The notes beneath the pieces are model-generated. The model saw only the letters and a list, made by a program, of their open reading frames with translations. It was not told where the DNA came from and made no database searches. A stretch of 64,000 bases of DNA from Auricularia sp. M13 (lineage: Eukaryota > Basidiomycota > Agaricomycetes > Auriculariales > Auriculariaceae), in assembly GCA_037042915.1 (NCBI GenBank), contig CM073195.1, positions 3,100,001-3,164,000 on the forward strand, given 5' to 3'. Position numbers and translations under genes: made by a program. Shown here one piece after another: positions 55,396 through 64,000 of the stretch; positions within the stretch are counted from its first letter, which is position 1, and the number at the start of each line of letters is the position of its first letter.

Positions 55396-55553
55396 TGTAC
55401 CGTATCGACCGTAGGTTCATTCCCACGGGGTCCGATAAAATTTATCTAATCTTTGTGAGCCTCGATAAGAGATCGCGGTCGATTCCGCACATCAAACCTT
55501 ATTTTCCAGAGGTCGGCGTTACGCGTTACTGAACCTACGGTCGATACGGTACA
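55396..55553. mobile_element. 158-bp MITE with 24-bp perfect terminal repeats
   Basis: Ends are TGTACCGTATCGACCGTAGG and four more bases, perfectly inverted. The 4-bp repeat GTAC flanks both sides (55,392-55,395 and 55,554-55,557); if the adjoining TGTA is counted as target it would be 8 bp. Copy 1 of the duplication has the empty site (GAGTACTGTATTCC, near 52,760), which proves insertion and places it after the duplication. Confidence 0.88.
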
Positions 55554-55557
55554 GTAC

Positions 55558-56223
55558 TGTACTCCGGTCACGCTCACATGTATATCGATCCGCATATACT
55601 GCATATCCTCACCAAGTTTGCCTTGATCCTTTGCCTTGATCCATCTAACCGACCTTGGGACGGTAGACTATCGTTCCAAGAGTGTACAAAAAAGGCTGAT
55701 TTTTTCATCGTCACGCTCTGCTGGCCGCATCCCCAGCCACGTCGTGTCACGAGCGCTGAGCCTGAAGACGCTCCCTGAAATAAATTCATCTGGGCTCGGG
55801 TCGACCTTGGAGGCTGTTGGGCCACGCCTTCGCAATGCCTTATGGGTGTGATAATTATTCAGACAACACACTGCCTGAGGCGGCTGGTACCACGCACGGC
55901 GGCGCGCGGGCAGCGACCGATGCGCTTACCGACTTAATCCTTGACTGGTCAAATTTTAAATGCATCAGATACCTCACAATTTTTTAAAATACTAGGATAC
56001 TGATATTGCGAGATGTGCGGGAAATGAAAATATGAGGAACTTGCGAGGACTTCATCACCATCGGCAGGTTGCCGGGCGGAGTTTTCACGCTTCCTGCACC
56101 CGAACCGCGACCTCGCTTTCGTGACAAGCCATCCATCAGCGACCACGACCACGCCTGCGGGTATATAAGTAGCAGAAATCCTGTAAGTGAATATTCGTAG
56201 CTTTCTACCTTTTGCTCATCGCC
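55558..56223. other. Intergenic, promoter of the FunK1 gene
   Basis: About 660 bp. No gene recognised. TATATAA at 56,162-56,168 lies 56 bp before the kinase ATG. Confidence 0.5.
56162..56168 (+). promoter_or_regulatory. TATA box of the FunK1 gene
   Basis: TATATAA, 56 bp upstream of the ATG at 56,224; spacing fits a short leader. Confidence 0.6.
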
Positions 56224-59200
56224 ATGCCAGCTGCACCAAACACGCCGCTGGCCCAGCGCAAACGTACTGCCGCCGAAAACCTGCGAGCCCAAAAAGAGCA
56301 CGAGATGGCGTCCGAGGATATAGTCGCAGTCTCTGTGACAACCTACGTCCTCGACGCGTTGGAAGGCATCAAGGCCATCCCCTCTCGCAAGGTGATGACC
56401 TCTGGGTCCAGGAAACCTTCCAACGCGTTCGAGGGTATCGAGAACGAGGACAATGTCAAGGCCGCTCGGGATAACCTGCCGACAGTGAGGCTCGAAAGGG
56501 TCGCATATTCGCCGACGGTCTACCTCCTCAACCGCATCAGCGAGGCCTACTACATCCATGTCTTCGGCGAAGACGCCGGCGTTCCCGCCATTATCTTTGG
56601 CTCTAGGGCATCCACGTCGCCTATCGGAGATTATCTCGCGCTCCGAATTCAGCCTGACTATTACGCTTACCTGGGCACTTTCGATGAACTGAAGACGATC
56701 TGCCAGCAAGCAGCTACGCAGGCCACCAACCCAGTTACCGCGACCACCACGATATCAGGCAACAAGCAGTGGTCCGAAATGATTCAGGTTGGCGAGCACA
56801 AACGTCCCAAAGCCGCGAATTCGGCAGACGGCCAGCTGAAGTCCTACCTCGTGGCCCTCAAGCGCTACAGGCCCGATCTTTCGACGGTTCACGCTTTCAG
56901 TGTCGAAAAAGGCAAGGTTCAACTCGCCTCGCTCAATCCTTGCGGGATGGCCCTGTCCGGCGCCGTTTCGTGGACTGAACTCAACTCCTGGATCGCACAT
57001 ATCGCCCTGGTCTATCACGCGCACGAGCATCGCGACCGCGACATTCAATTTTGCTCAGCACAGCGTGAATTTTATCGGTGGGATGTCCGTACGAACGGCG
57101 GAGAAGGCCTTGCTGTCAGCCCTTTTTTCGTCTCGCATCCACCGGGAAGGACGACGTTCGCGTGCTTCGATGTGCTCCCCCTCCCAGAGGCCGACGACAG
57201 GACCGACCCGGAGTCTTTGGCAGCGATGCACGACCAATTTACCACGGGCACCGTCGATGGCTTCTGGAAGATGTCCTGGCAAACCGTTTCCGGGCGCGCA
57301 TCCGAAATTGAGCTCCTATCCTACTTGCACAAGGACGGATGGGTCCCCGGCCTGGTTAGGCCCTACGAGATGTGCGCGCCGCTTCCCGAAAAAGTTCAGT
57401 CCGACTCAGAGCCGAAGGGCGATGCGGCGACAACTGAGTCGATGGTCCAGTACGACGACGACGACCGACATGCGGTGGCAGGCAAGATCCAGACCGGCAC
57501 CAAGCACAAGGACGAGGTAGCCCCGGCTTTATCGGCAGCCCAGAACGTCATTCACCATCCCGGCAACTCAGCCAGTGTCGGTCGGGTCAAAGACATTCTC
57601 CACCTCGGCAGCATCGGCGAGCCGCTCAGCCAGTGCAGGACCTCGCGCCAACTTCTGGAGGTTATGTACGACCTCATCGAAGGTACGTTTTCGCCTCTAC
57701 AGCTGCATTTGCTCGATGCTAAATGCATACCGGTAGTGCACGCCCACATGGTTCAGCTTGGCGTCCTTCACCGCGACGTGAGCTGGTATAATGTCATGTG
57801 CAATCCTGAGCACTTCATCACGAACCATCCTGTCTTGAATTCGGACAAGGTGCTGTCTAGGCCGTGCATCAGCAGTATATTGTACGTTTGTCGCTGTGCT
57901 GCTTACTCCACAACTGACAGCCTGGCAGAGGACGCCCCGACACCGGACCCTGCGTCTTGCTCGCTGATTTGGACCATTCAGTCAAGATAACCGAGAACTG
58001 TTTGCCTCGAGCCGGCGAAAAGACGGTCTGTTCTCTCAAACATCCTTGCACCTTGACGCTGATGTTTTCTCCAGGGCACTCCGATGTTCATTTCGGTAGA
58101 GGTTGCAAAACCGGAAGGCGTCACATTTGTGGATCAGCCCCTCGACAGGCTTAGGATCTGCCTGGCCGCCGCTGAGCAACATGTCGAAGCTTTCAACAAG
58201 GCTTTCCCGGAAGACAATGGGACGTTCATGGCCAATTTCGACCGCGTCATGCAAGCAGAGGCTCAACGCATCGCCAAGAAGCCTTGGCTCCGAGGTGCTC
58301 CTTCCCCGCCAAAGACGAGGCATGCTCCGCGACACGACGCCGAATCGATCTATTGGGTCTTTCTCTGGGCTTTCGCGCGCGCTCGACCGCTGCTGGCATC
58401 TCCGGACGAGGACTTCAGGGATACTTTGAACGCGTTTTGCGGTGCTATGTTCGAGCATTCAATCGGTTGCCCCAGCGGCGAAGCCGGACGCTCGGGCTGG
58501 CTCGACAATTCGCGCATTCGAACGCTTTTTCACCCCAGGTTGCAGCCCTTTTCGGAAATGTTCAGCTGGATGGGCACTTATCTTTCCGTGCCCTGGTACC
58601 TCTACTGCGGTGACGAAGCGAAAACCCCCATCATGGAACCGGACCATGTCCACATCGCGTTCCGTCGCATTGCCCTGGTGTTTCTACTTGATCCCGACAA
58701 TGCTAAGGCACTGGAGGTCGAACTCGATACCGCGACGCCACGCTACACGAGCGCCCTCAAGGGCCTGAGTCGTAAGGACCCGATGGCCGATACGAAGCGC
58801 GCGGCGACGGGTGCGACCGGGACGAGTATCACTGCGACAGCTACAAGTACCCAGCAGTCGACGACATCGCTAGGTAAGCGGAAGGCCGAAGGAGCTGCAC
58901 GTCCTGGCAAGAAGCGCTTGCCGTCCGCATTGGTAACTGAAGGCGACGACGCATCTTCCGGATCGGAGGACGAGCAACGGTCTCTCGGCAACGCGTTTCG
59001 TGGTTCTTCATCGAACGGGCGCGCGCTGCAGGACCCCGAGGACGAGGACGCCGCTCAACAGTGTCAAGATACAGCAGAGCCCAAGGAAGAGACGACACAA
59101 CAATCTGTGGAGGAGGAAGGCAGGACGCCCTATAATGCGCCGGACCACCAGATGCGTAGGGACGCTGAAGCCCGTCGTGCTATGATATGGAAAGACCGTA

Positions 59201-59262
59201 CTTTGTGGTTTGGTTCTGGGATTCGGCCTGACCGCAAGCTTGCAGTCAGTAGCCGTCGCTGA
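56224..59262 (+). CDS. FunK1-type protein kinase
   Basis: Four exons: 56224-57682, 57737-57881, 57929-58025, 58075-59262 (962 aa). The N-terminal FunK1 part is long (YLVALKRYRPDLSTVHAFSV; FKTHIA-type strand HIALVYHAHEHRDRDIQF). The catalytic loop reads GVLHRDVSWYNVMCNPEHF (HRD with N), the metal-binding segment is CVLLADLDHSVKITE (DLD in place of DFG), and the activation segment GTPMFISVEVAK. A conserved DAESIYWVFLWAFA follows. The last about 190 residues are lysine-rich then acidic and look disordered. FunK1 is a kinase family expanded in multicellular basidiomycetes; substrates are unknown. Introns are 47-54 nt, with CTGAC branch points. The ATG at 56,224 is the first in frame behind a TATA box. 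Confidence 0.87.
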
Positions 59263-59401
59263 GGCGCTCCGCTCGCTCTTGTAAATATTACGCTGTATCT
59301 TTTGGACTGTCATCATTACTGTAATATGTTCTCGACCGCTTCTCGGTTCGAAATCCTTTATTCATAGGCGGTGGCTGAGAGAACTATTACACGGTCCTGT
59401 T

Positions 59402-59462
59402 TTGTTCGACTCGGAGCGGAGCGGATGGGCAAAGGTTCCGCCGAACGCGCTCACGTCTGACC
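59402..59462 (+). repeat. RICTOR leader segment duplicated at 52,962
   Basis: 61 bp ending 17 bp before the RICTOR ATG; the right half is nearly identical to 52,962-53,022. Confidence 0.85.
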
Positions 59463-59479
59463 ATCCGCTCGGGCGCGCG

Positions 59480-62400
59480 ATGCCGTCGACGCTGCTCGAC
59501 GTCAATGGCGCCGGCGCGGGGCATAGCGCATCGCTGCTGTCTGCAACGATGACAAACGGGTCCACGTCGTCGCATCTGGGCCTGGAGGGCCTCCCGGCGT
59601 CCCACACGACCGCCGGCACGTCGCTGCTCAGCGCCAGCGCGCCGCCGATTGAGGGCGCGCCGAACCTGGAGGGCAAGGACGTCGTACAGCAGGTCCGTGC
59701 GCACCGCTTTTTCCTGCTTTAGCGTGGGCTTAGCGGCTTACTTGTTTCCTGGTTTGCGCTCGCCAGCTTGAGATACTGCAGAAATTGCTCGAGAAGGAGC
59801 GGCACGTCAAGCAGGGCGCGGAGAATATGCTTGACGCTGGCCCGAACGTACGTGCAGATTATCCTGGGATTATTGGTAGGTGTTGCTAACGGGGTTCACT
59901 GCAGGATGCGTTACGCGTCAAGGTCGAGGATGCCCTGACTGCGGCCAGCAGGAAAATAGCAGTCATTACCAAGCGAATAGAGGAGCTGAGGGAACAGTCT
60001 GGTGCGCCTTGGGTAGCTGCATTGGCTATGCCGTTGCTAAGCGTTCGCAGCACCCTCACGGACTCTTCGCAAGATGCGCTCAGCGCAAAACCTAGCCGCC
60101 GGCTCGCCCGCTCAGGGCGGCTCGCGATTACACAATACAGGCGTCCACAGCAAGCATTCGAGGGAGGATTTAGCCAACCAAGGTACGGACGGTGCTTGAC
60201 TTGGGCCGTCCAATGCGTTGACTCTTGTTACAGAAGACTACCACTCGGCAAAGACACTCGCAGATTCGCTCACCAGCACGCTCGTATCGTATGCGCGCAG
60301 CTCGAGCCAGAGTACCGCAGTCTCGCCATTCACGGCCTCAACGTCGTCGCTGAGCGCTACTGCGACCTCCATGACGGACGGTACCCTCGACCAGGCCCGG
60401 GTGGAGGCCATGGATCAGTTGGTACAGACGCTGCGCAGCAACGTGCGTGTCGCATACGAGCTAGACTTGGACGAACTACTCCCTGCGTGCGTCGCCTGTT
60501 CCGCCGGCCCGCCTTAGCTCACAGCTTCCTCAGAATCGTACCGTGCCTGGCTGATTCTGCGCTCAAAGAGGCCCGCGCGAGCGCGTACCGTCTCCTCTCC
60601 CACCTGCTTATCAACGCGGACGTCACTGCACGATTTCGGGAGATCGGTTTAGACTACTATCTCGTCAGGTTCGTTCTGGTAGACTGCTTGTCACGAGTGA
60701 CGTTTGGAACTGATAATCCCCGGACAGGTCGTTAGCGCGCGACAGCAAACACGCTGTGGAGAAGGAACACGCGATCCGGCTCATACGCAGCATATGTGAA
60801 GTGGGCGGCGGCCACTCCGGCGCGTCTGCTGCGCGCCGGGTGCCCTCGGACGCCGTCACCCGCGCGCTCGTGAGCATCGCGGAACACGCTGAAGACGCCT
60901 TCCGTCTAGCAGCCATCGAGACGCTGGCGGAAGTCAGTGAGTATAGCTTCCCGCTCTCCTTCTGCCATCTCTGCAACTGACCCAACGTGTGATAGTGATG
61001 CTGGACATCGACCTCGTCGTGCGCACAGGAGGCATGCGCGTCCTGCTGAGTGTGCTCGCTGAGGGGCCCGAGGAGTTTGCGTCCGTGCTGGTGACGACGT
61101 TCCTGTACATCATCGACATGCCGGCCACACGTGGCTATCTGAACCCCGGGACCGATCTTGAGGTACGCTTTTGGGTTGTGCTGTTATTGTGGTGGTGGTG
61201 CTGATTGGAGCCGCGTTGTTTGTCGTGTGTGAAGATCGCACTATCTGGGATTACCGACGCCTATGGCAAAGGCGAGGACCATCTCGAGCGCATGCAGGCT
61301 TGCGCGAAGGTCGTCGCCGCTATGCTGCGGACGTGGAGCGGTGCGTGCTGCGTCTCGATCGGCTGTTGCGTTGGTCCTTTCTGACGCTGAATGCAGGGCT
61401 GATATACCTGTGTATGAACGACATGCAGGCCATACGGTCTCTCATCGACACCCTCCGAATACCTAGCCTTACAACGCGGGATGTCGTGCTCGACCTCTTC
61501 TTTGAGTTGCTGCATATCAAGCTGCCCGAGTGGCATGCAGCTTTCATCAACGGGCGTCGACTAACAAGTGCGTTACACCTGCTTTTCTGGTGCAAGGTTT
61601 TGTATTGATGCATTTTCGCACAACAGTGTACGGCCGCCAGAAACCGCTAGCGAGCCAACCACAAGATCCCGCCGACGTGACGAGGGGACCTGACAAGCTG
61701 AATCTGATAGACCAGTACATCGCGCTATTACTTTTGGTGTTGACGAACGCTGGCCTTATCGAGGCGCTCGTCACAATACTGGAGGAGTCGACGGCTGGGA
61801 GCAAGGTCGCGAGGAAGGCGACGCTGCTTATTGGAGAGATTCTTCAGATGGCCAACCGAATACTGCCCATGTCCACGGCGGCGCGAATACAGGTGCGTGT
61901 GTGGCGTGTGTTGGGTAGTTTATGCATGTCGTACTAAGCTGAGTGGGCAGACCCTGGCGCGGGTGTTCAACCTCGCGACGGACTATGTGGATGGGCATAA
62001 TCGCATCGTGGGGACTACTGCGTTGTCGTCCATCGATAGCTTCAACCGCAACCGCGCGCGTCTGCAGCCCAATTCCGTTGTCGGCTCTCGACAAAGGTAC
62101 GTTAGAGCGATCCTTCAGCATTTTTCATATGCTGATGGCACTCTGCAGAGCAAATTCGGTAGACGAGCCCGTGCGCCGGGGTCAACGAGCCGTGGACTCG
62201 GTCAAGATCAAAATGGGGATGCAGATCGACGACCGCGGCTTCCAAGCGTTGATCCTCGAGACGCAGGTGCTGACCGCGCGCGAGCACAGCAAATGGAACT
62301 ACGACGCGCTCGTCGAGCTCATCGAGGGCCCGATGCTCAACCCCAAGCGGCTCGAGGAGTCCATCAAGGTCTCCAAGTTCGGCAAGCGGCTCATGCAGTT

Positions 62401-64000
62401 CTTCCACCCACAGACACGGAAGGGCTTTGCGGACATGAGGCGCATCAAGGTATGTCGTTGGCTTTCGTTTGCTTCAGGTTTTTTGTGTAGGCTGCTGACG
62501 CGCGGGGTGCAGTCGAACCAGAAATGGGTCAAGTTGGGCTGCACGCTCATCACTACGCTGCTGAGCAACCCCGACGGCATCCGGTTCCTGCAGCACGACG
62601 ACCCGTTCTTGAAGCAGCTTGTGGATGCCCTGATCAGCTTTGACTTGGTACGTTGCAATTCGGACTCGGACTTGACCCAGCGTGCGCACTCACGATGCGC
62701 TCGCAGGCACGCCCTGGCTCGCAAGACTCGGTCTTCGCGCCCAACAAGGTCGAAGACACACTCGCATATGGTTATTTCGAGATGCTGGGCACCATGAGCC
62801 GCTATCCGGAAGGCATCGAGTACGTGATACTGTCATGCGGATGGACCGTAGTGACTGACTGAGATACGGTGTGCAGGCTGCTGGAGCGCTTTAAATTCTT
62901 CACGGCCTTCTATCACCTGACGGAACTGCCCAATCGCGAAGATTTAGTTAGGTTGGTTATTGAGAACATCGACTACTCACAGTACGTTTTCTTCATCGCC
63001 ATCTTGCACGGATGCTGAAAGACGTGCAGGGACGGCCATCCGCGAATACTATTATCCAGAGCGTTGACCTCGAGCGACAAGGTACGCGGGATTGTGTTTT
63101 TGTCGGTCATATTGCTGACTGCGGTCCCAGCGCGTCCGCGAATACGCTACAAGACACCTGGGCCGTTTGATTCAGAACAGCACGCGCGCGGCCAGCTGGA
63201 TGTTGCGTCTTCTGCTGACGCAGCTATACGATCCGGATCCGGAAGTCATCGAGCTCGCGGTCCACTACCTGCGTGATGCGTGCAACGACCGCGATGTGCT
63301 GCAGCTGGTTGTGGAAATGCAGCCGACGCTGGACCATCTCGGCGAGATTGGCCATCCGCTGTTGCTCAAGTTCATGTCAACGCCCATTGGGTTCCAATAC
63401 CTGTACAACGCCGACTACATCAATCGCGAGATGGACGGCTGGTTCCATGTGCGACCCGTCTATTTATCTTCACGCGGAGGATGGACGAGCTGACTCTGTT
63501 GTGCAGGAACGCAACAAGCAATACATGGTCCAGGTCGAGATTTATCTCGCACGCGCGTTCAGCTTGGCGCAGGCGGACGAGGAGGAAGACGAGCTGCTGG
63601 CTTTCGAAGGCACCGTGCCGGCGCATTTCTACGGCGAGATGGCCAAGACGGAGCTGGGATGTCAGGTCTTGCACGACAAGGGCCACTTCGTGGACTTTGC
63701 AGAGTTCATCCGGCTGCATGGGCTCGAACACGAGGACCCGGAGATTATCGAAAAGTTGAAGAGCGTCTTATGGGCCGTGGTGCGTTTTCCGCAGAACTGG
63801 TAGTTTGGATGCTCAAGCCTGGCTTTGCAGGGCAATATCGGTGCGACCGCTCGAGGGTTGCAGTTCCTCGAGGACCAAGAGATCATCCCCAGTATTCTCG
63901 AGATCGCCGAGCAGTCCCAGGTCCTGTCTGTGCGAGGGTCAGTCTGAAGTCCATGACGGTGTGTGCATTCCTGACAAGTCGTTGGCAGAACATGCTTCTT
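59480..64000 (+). CDS. AVO3: RICTOR/AVO3 homologue, TORC2 subunit, 3' end outside window
   Basis: Twenty introns (46-78 nt, all GT-AG) join 21 exons in frame up to the edge, about 1131 codons. Exons: 59480-59692, 59767-59847, 59905-60001, 60051-60182, 60234-60486, 60534-60668, 60728-60936, 60996-61162, 61235-61340, 61397-61567, 61627-61892, 61951-62096, 62149-62449, 62513-62647, 62707-62819, 62877-62981, 63030-63081, 63131-63448, 63507-63779, 63831-63937, 63988 on. An HR1 coiled coil (LEILQKLLEKERHVKQGAEN) at about 72-135 is a fungal feature. Then helical repeats of the RICTOR N region (LLINADVTARFREIGLDYYL; LARDSKHAVEKEHAIRLIRS; DLVVRTGGMRVLLSVL), the middle region (WNYDALVELIEGPMLNPKRL; GFQYLYNADYINREMDGWF), and the V region start (TARGLQFLEDQEIIPSILEI). 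It is a scaffold of TORC2 at the plasma membrane. Confidence 0.93.

Overview
This is nuclear DNA of a basidiomycete fungus, most likely an agaricomycete mushroom. The evidence is intron-dense genes with roughly 46-65 nt GT-AG introns and CTNAC branch points. It also carries a FunK1 fungal-specific kinase, a WSC/CBM1 secreted protein, fungal-type Tnp2 and Ty1/copia elements, and no prokaryotic features. All gene models here were built by hand from splice signals and reading frame; none has transcript support.

Layout. 1-7.3 kb: an F-box protein (minus, cut by the window edge) diverges from a PAXBP1/GCFC2-like gene, followed by a CaCA-type cation/H+ exchanger. 7.3-37.9 kb: a gene-poor, repeat-rich region. 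It holds a Ty1/copia LTR retrotransposon (10,152-21,172; 272-bp LTRs differing at one position; 5-bp target duplication GGCGG). A 5.6-kb Tnp2 (CACTA/Plavaka-like) DNA transposon is nested in its gag region. Further right are a 770-bp MITE with an 8-bp target duplication and a second long inverted-repeat pair. 37.9-48.1 kb: housekeeping genes ALG11, an unknown multi-pass membrane protein, the peroxisomal adenine nucleotide carrier ANT1 and thioredoxin reductase TRR1. A broken pair of P-loop/REase-type (Crinkler-like) genes lies between ANT1 and TRR1. 48.7-59.3 kb: an accessory block with a WSC-WSC-CBM1-CBM1 secreted protein, two tandem copies of an AAA-ATPase-like gene and a FunK1 kinase. 59.5-64 kb: the 5' two-thirds or so of a RICTOR/AVO3 (TORC2) gene, cut by the window edge.

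The most novel content is a set of five very small genes in the gene-poor region (8.3, 21.6, 23.5, 26.7 and 31.9 kb, all minus strand). Each has a first exon of only 28-43 nt, a phase-1 intron inside or just before one transmembrane helix, a basic stretch, and a short tail with one to three PPxY (PY) motifs, the ligand of WW domains in Rsp5/NEDD4 ubiquitin ligases. Two share a GNDSYAELGSV-type box, so at least these are paralogues. The architecture suggests a family of micro-adaptors for membrane-protein ubiquitination (inference). A longer single-pass protein at 34.3 kb shares the phase-1-intron-before-TM layout but lacks PPxY.

Other points of interest: a 53-bp tandem duplication that may have made a new intron in the transposon's accessory gene; a possible GTG-initiated mitochondrial form of thioredoxin reductase; two GC-AG introns in neighbouring housekeeping genes; and a tandem duplication whose junction joins the RICTOR 5' leader to the last CBM1 exons.
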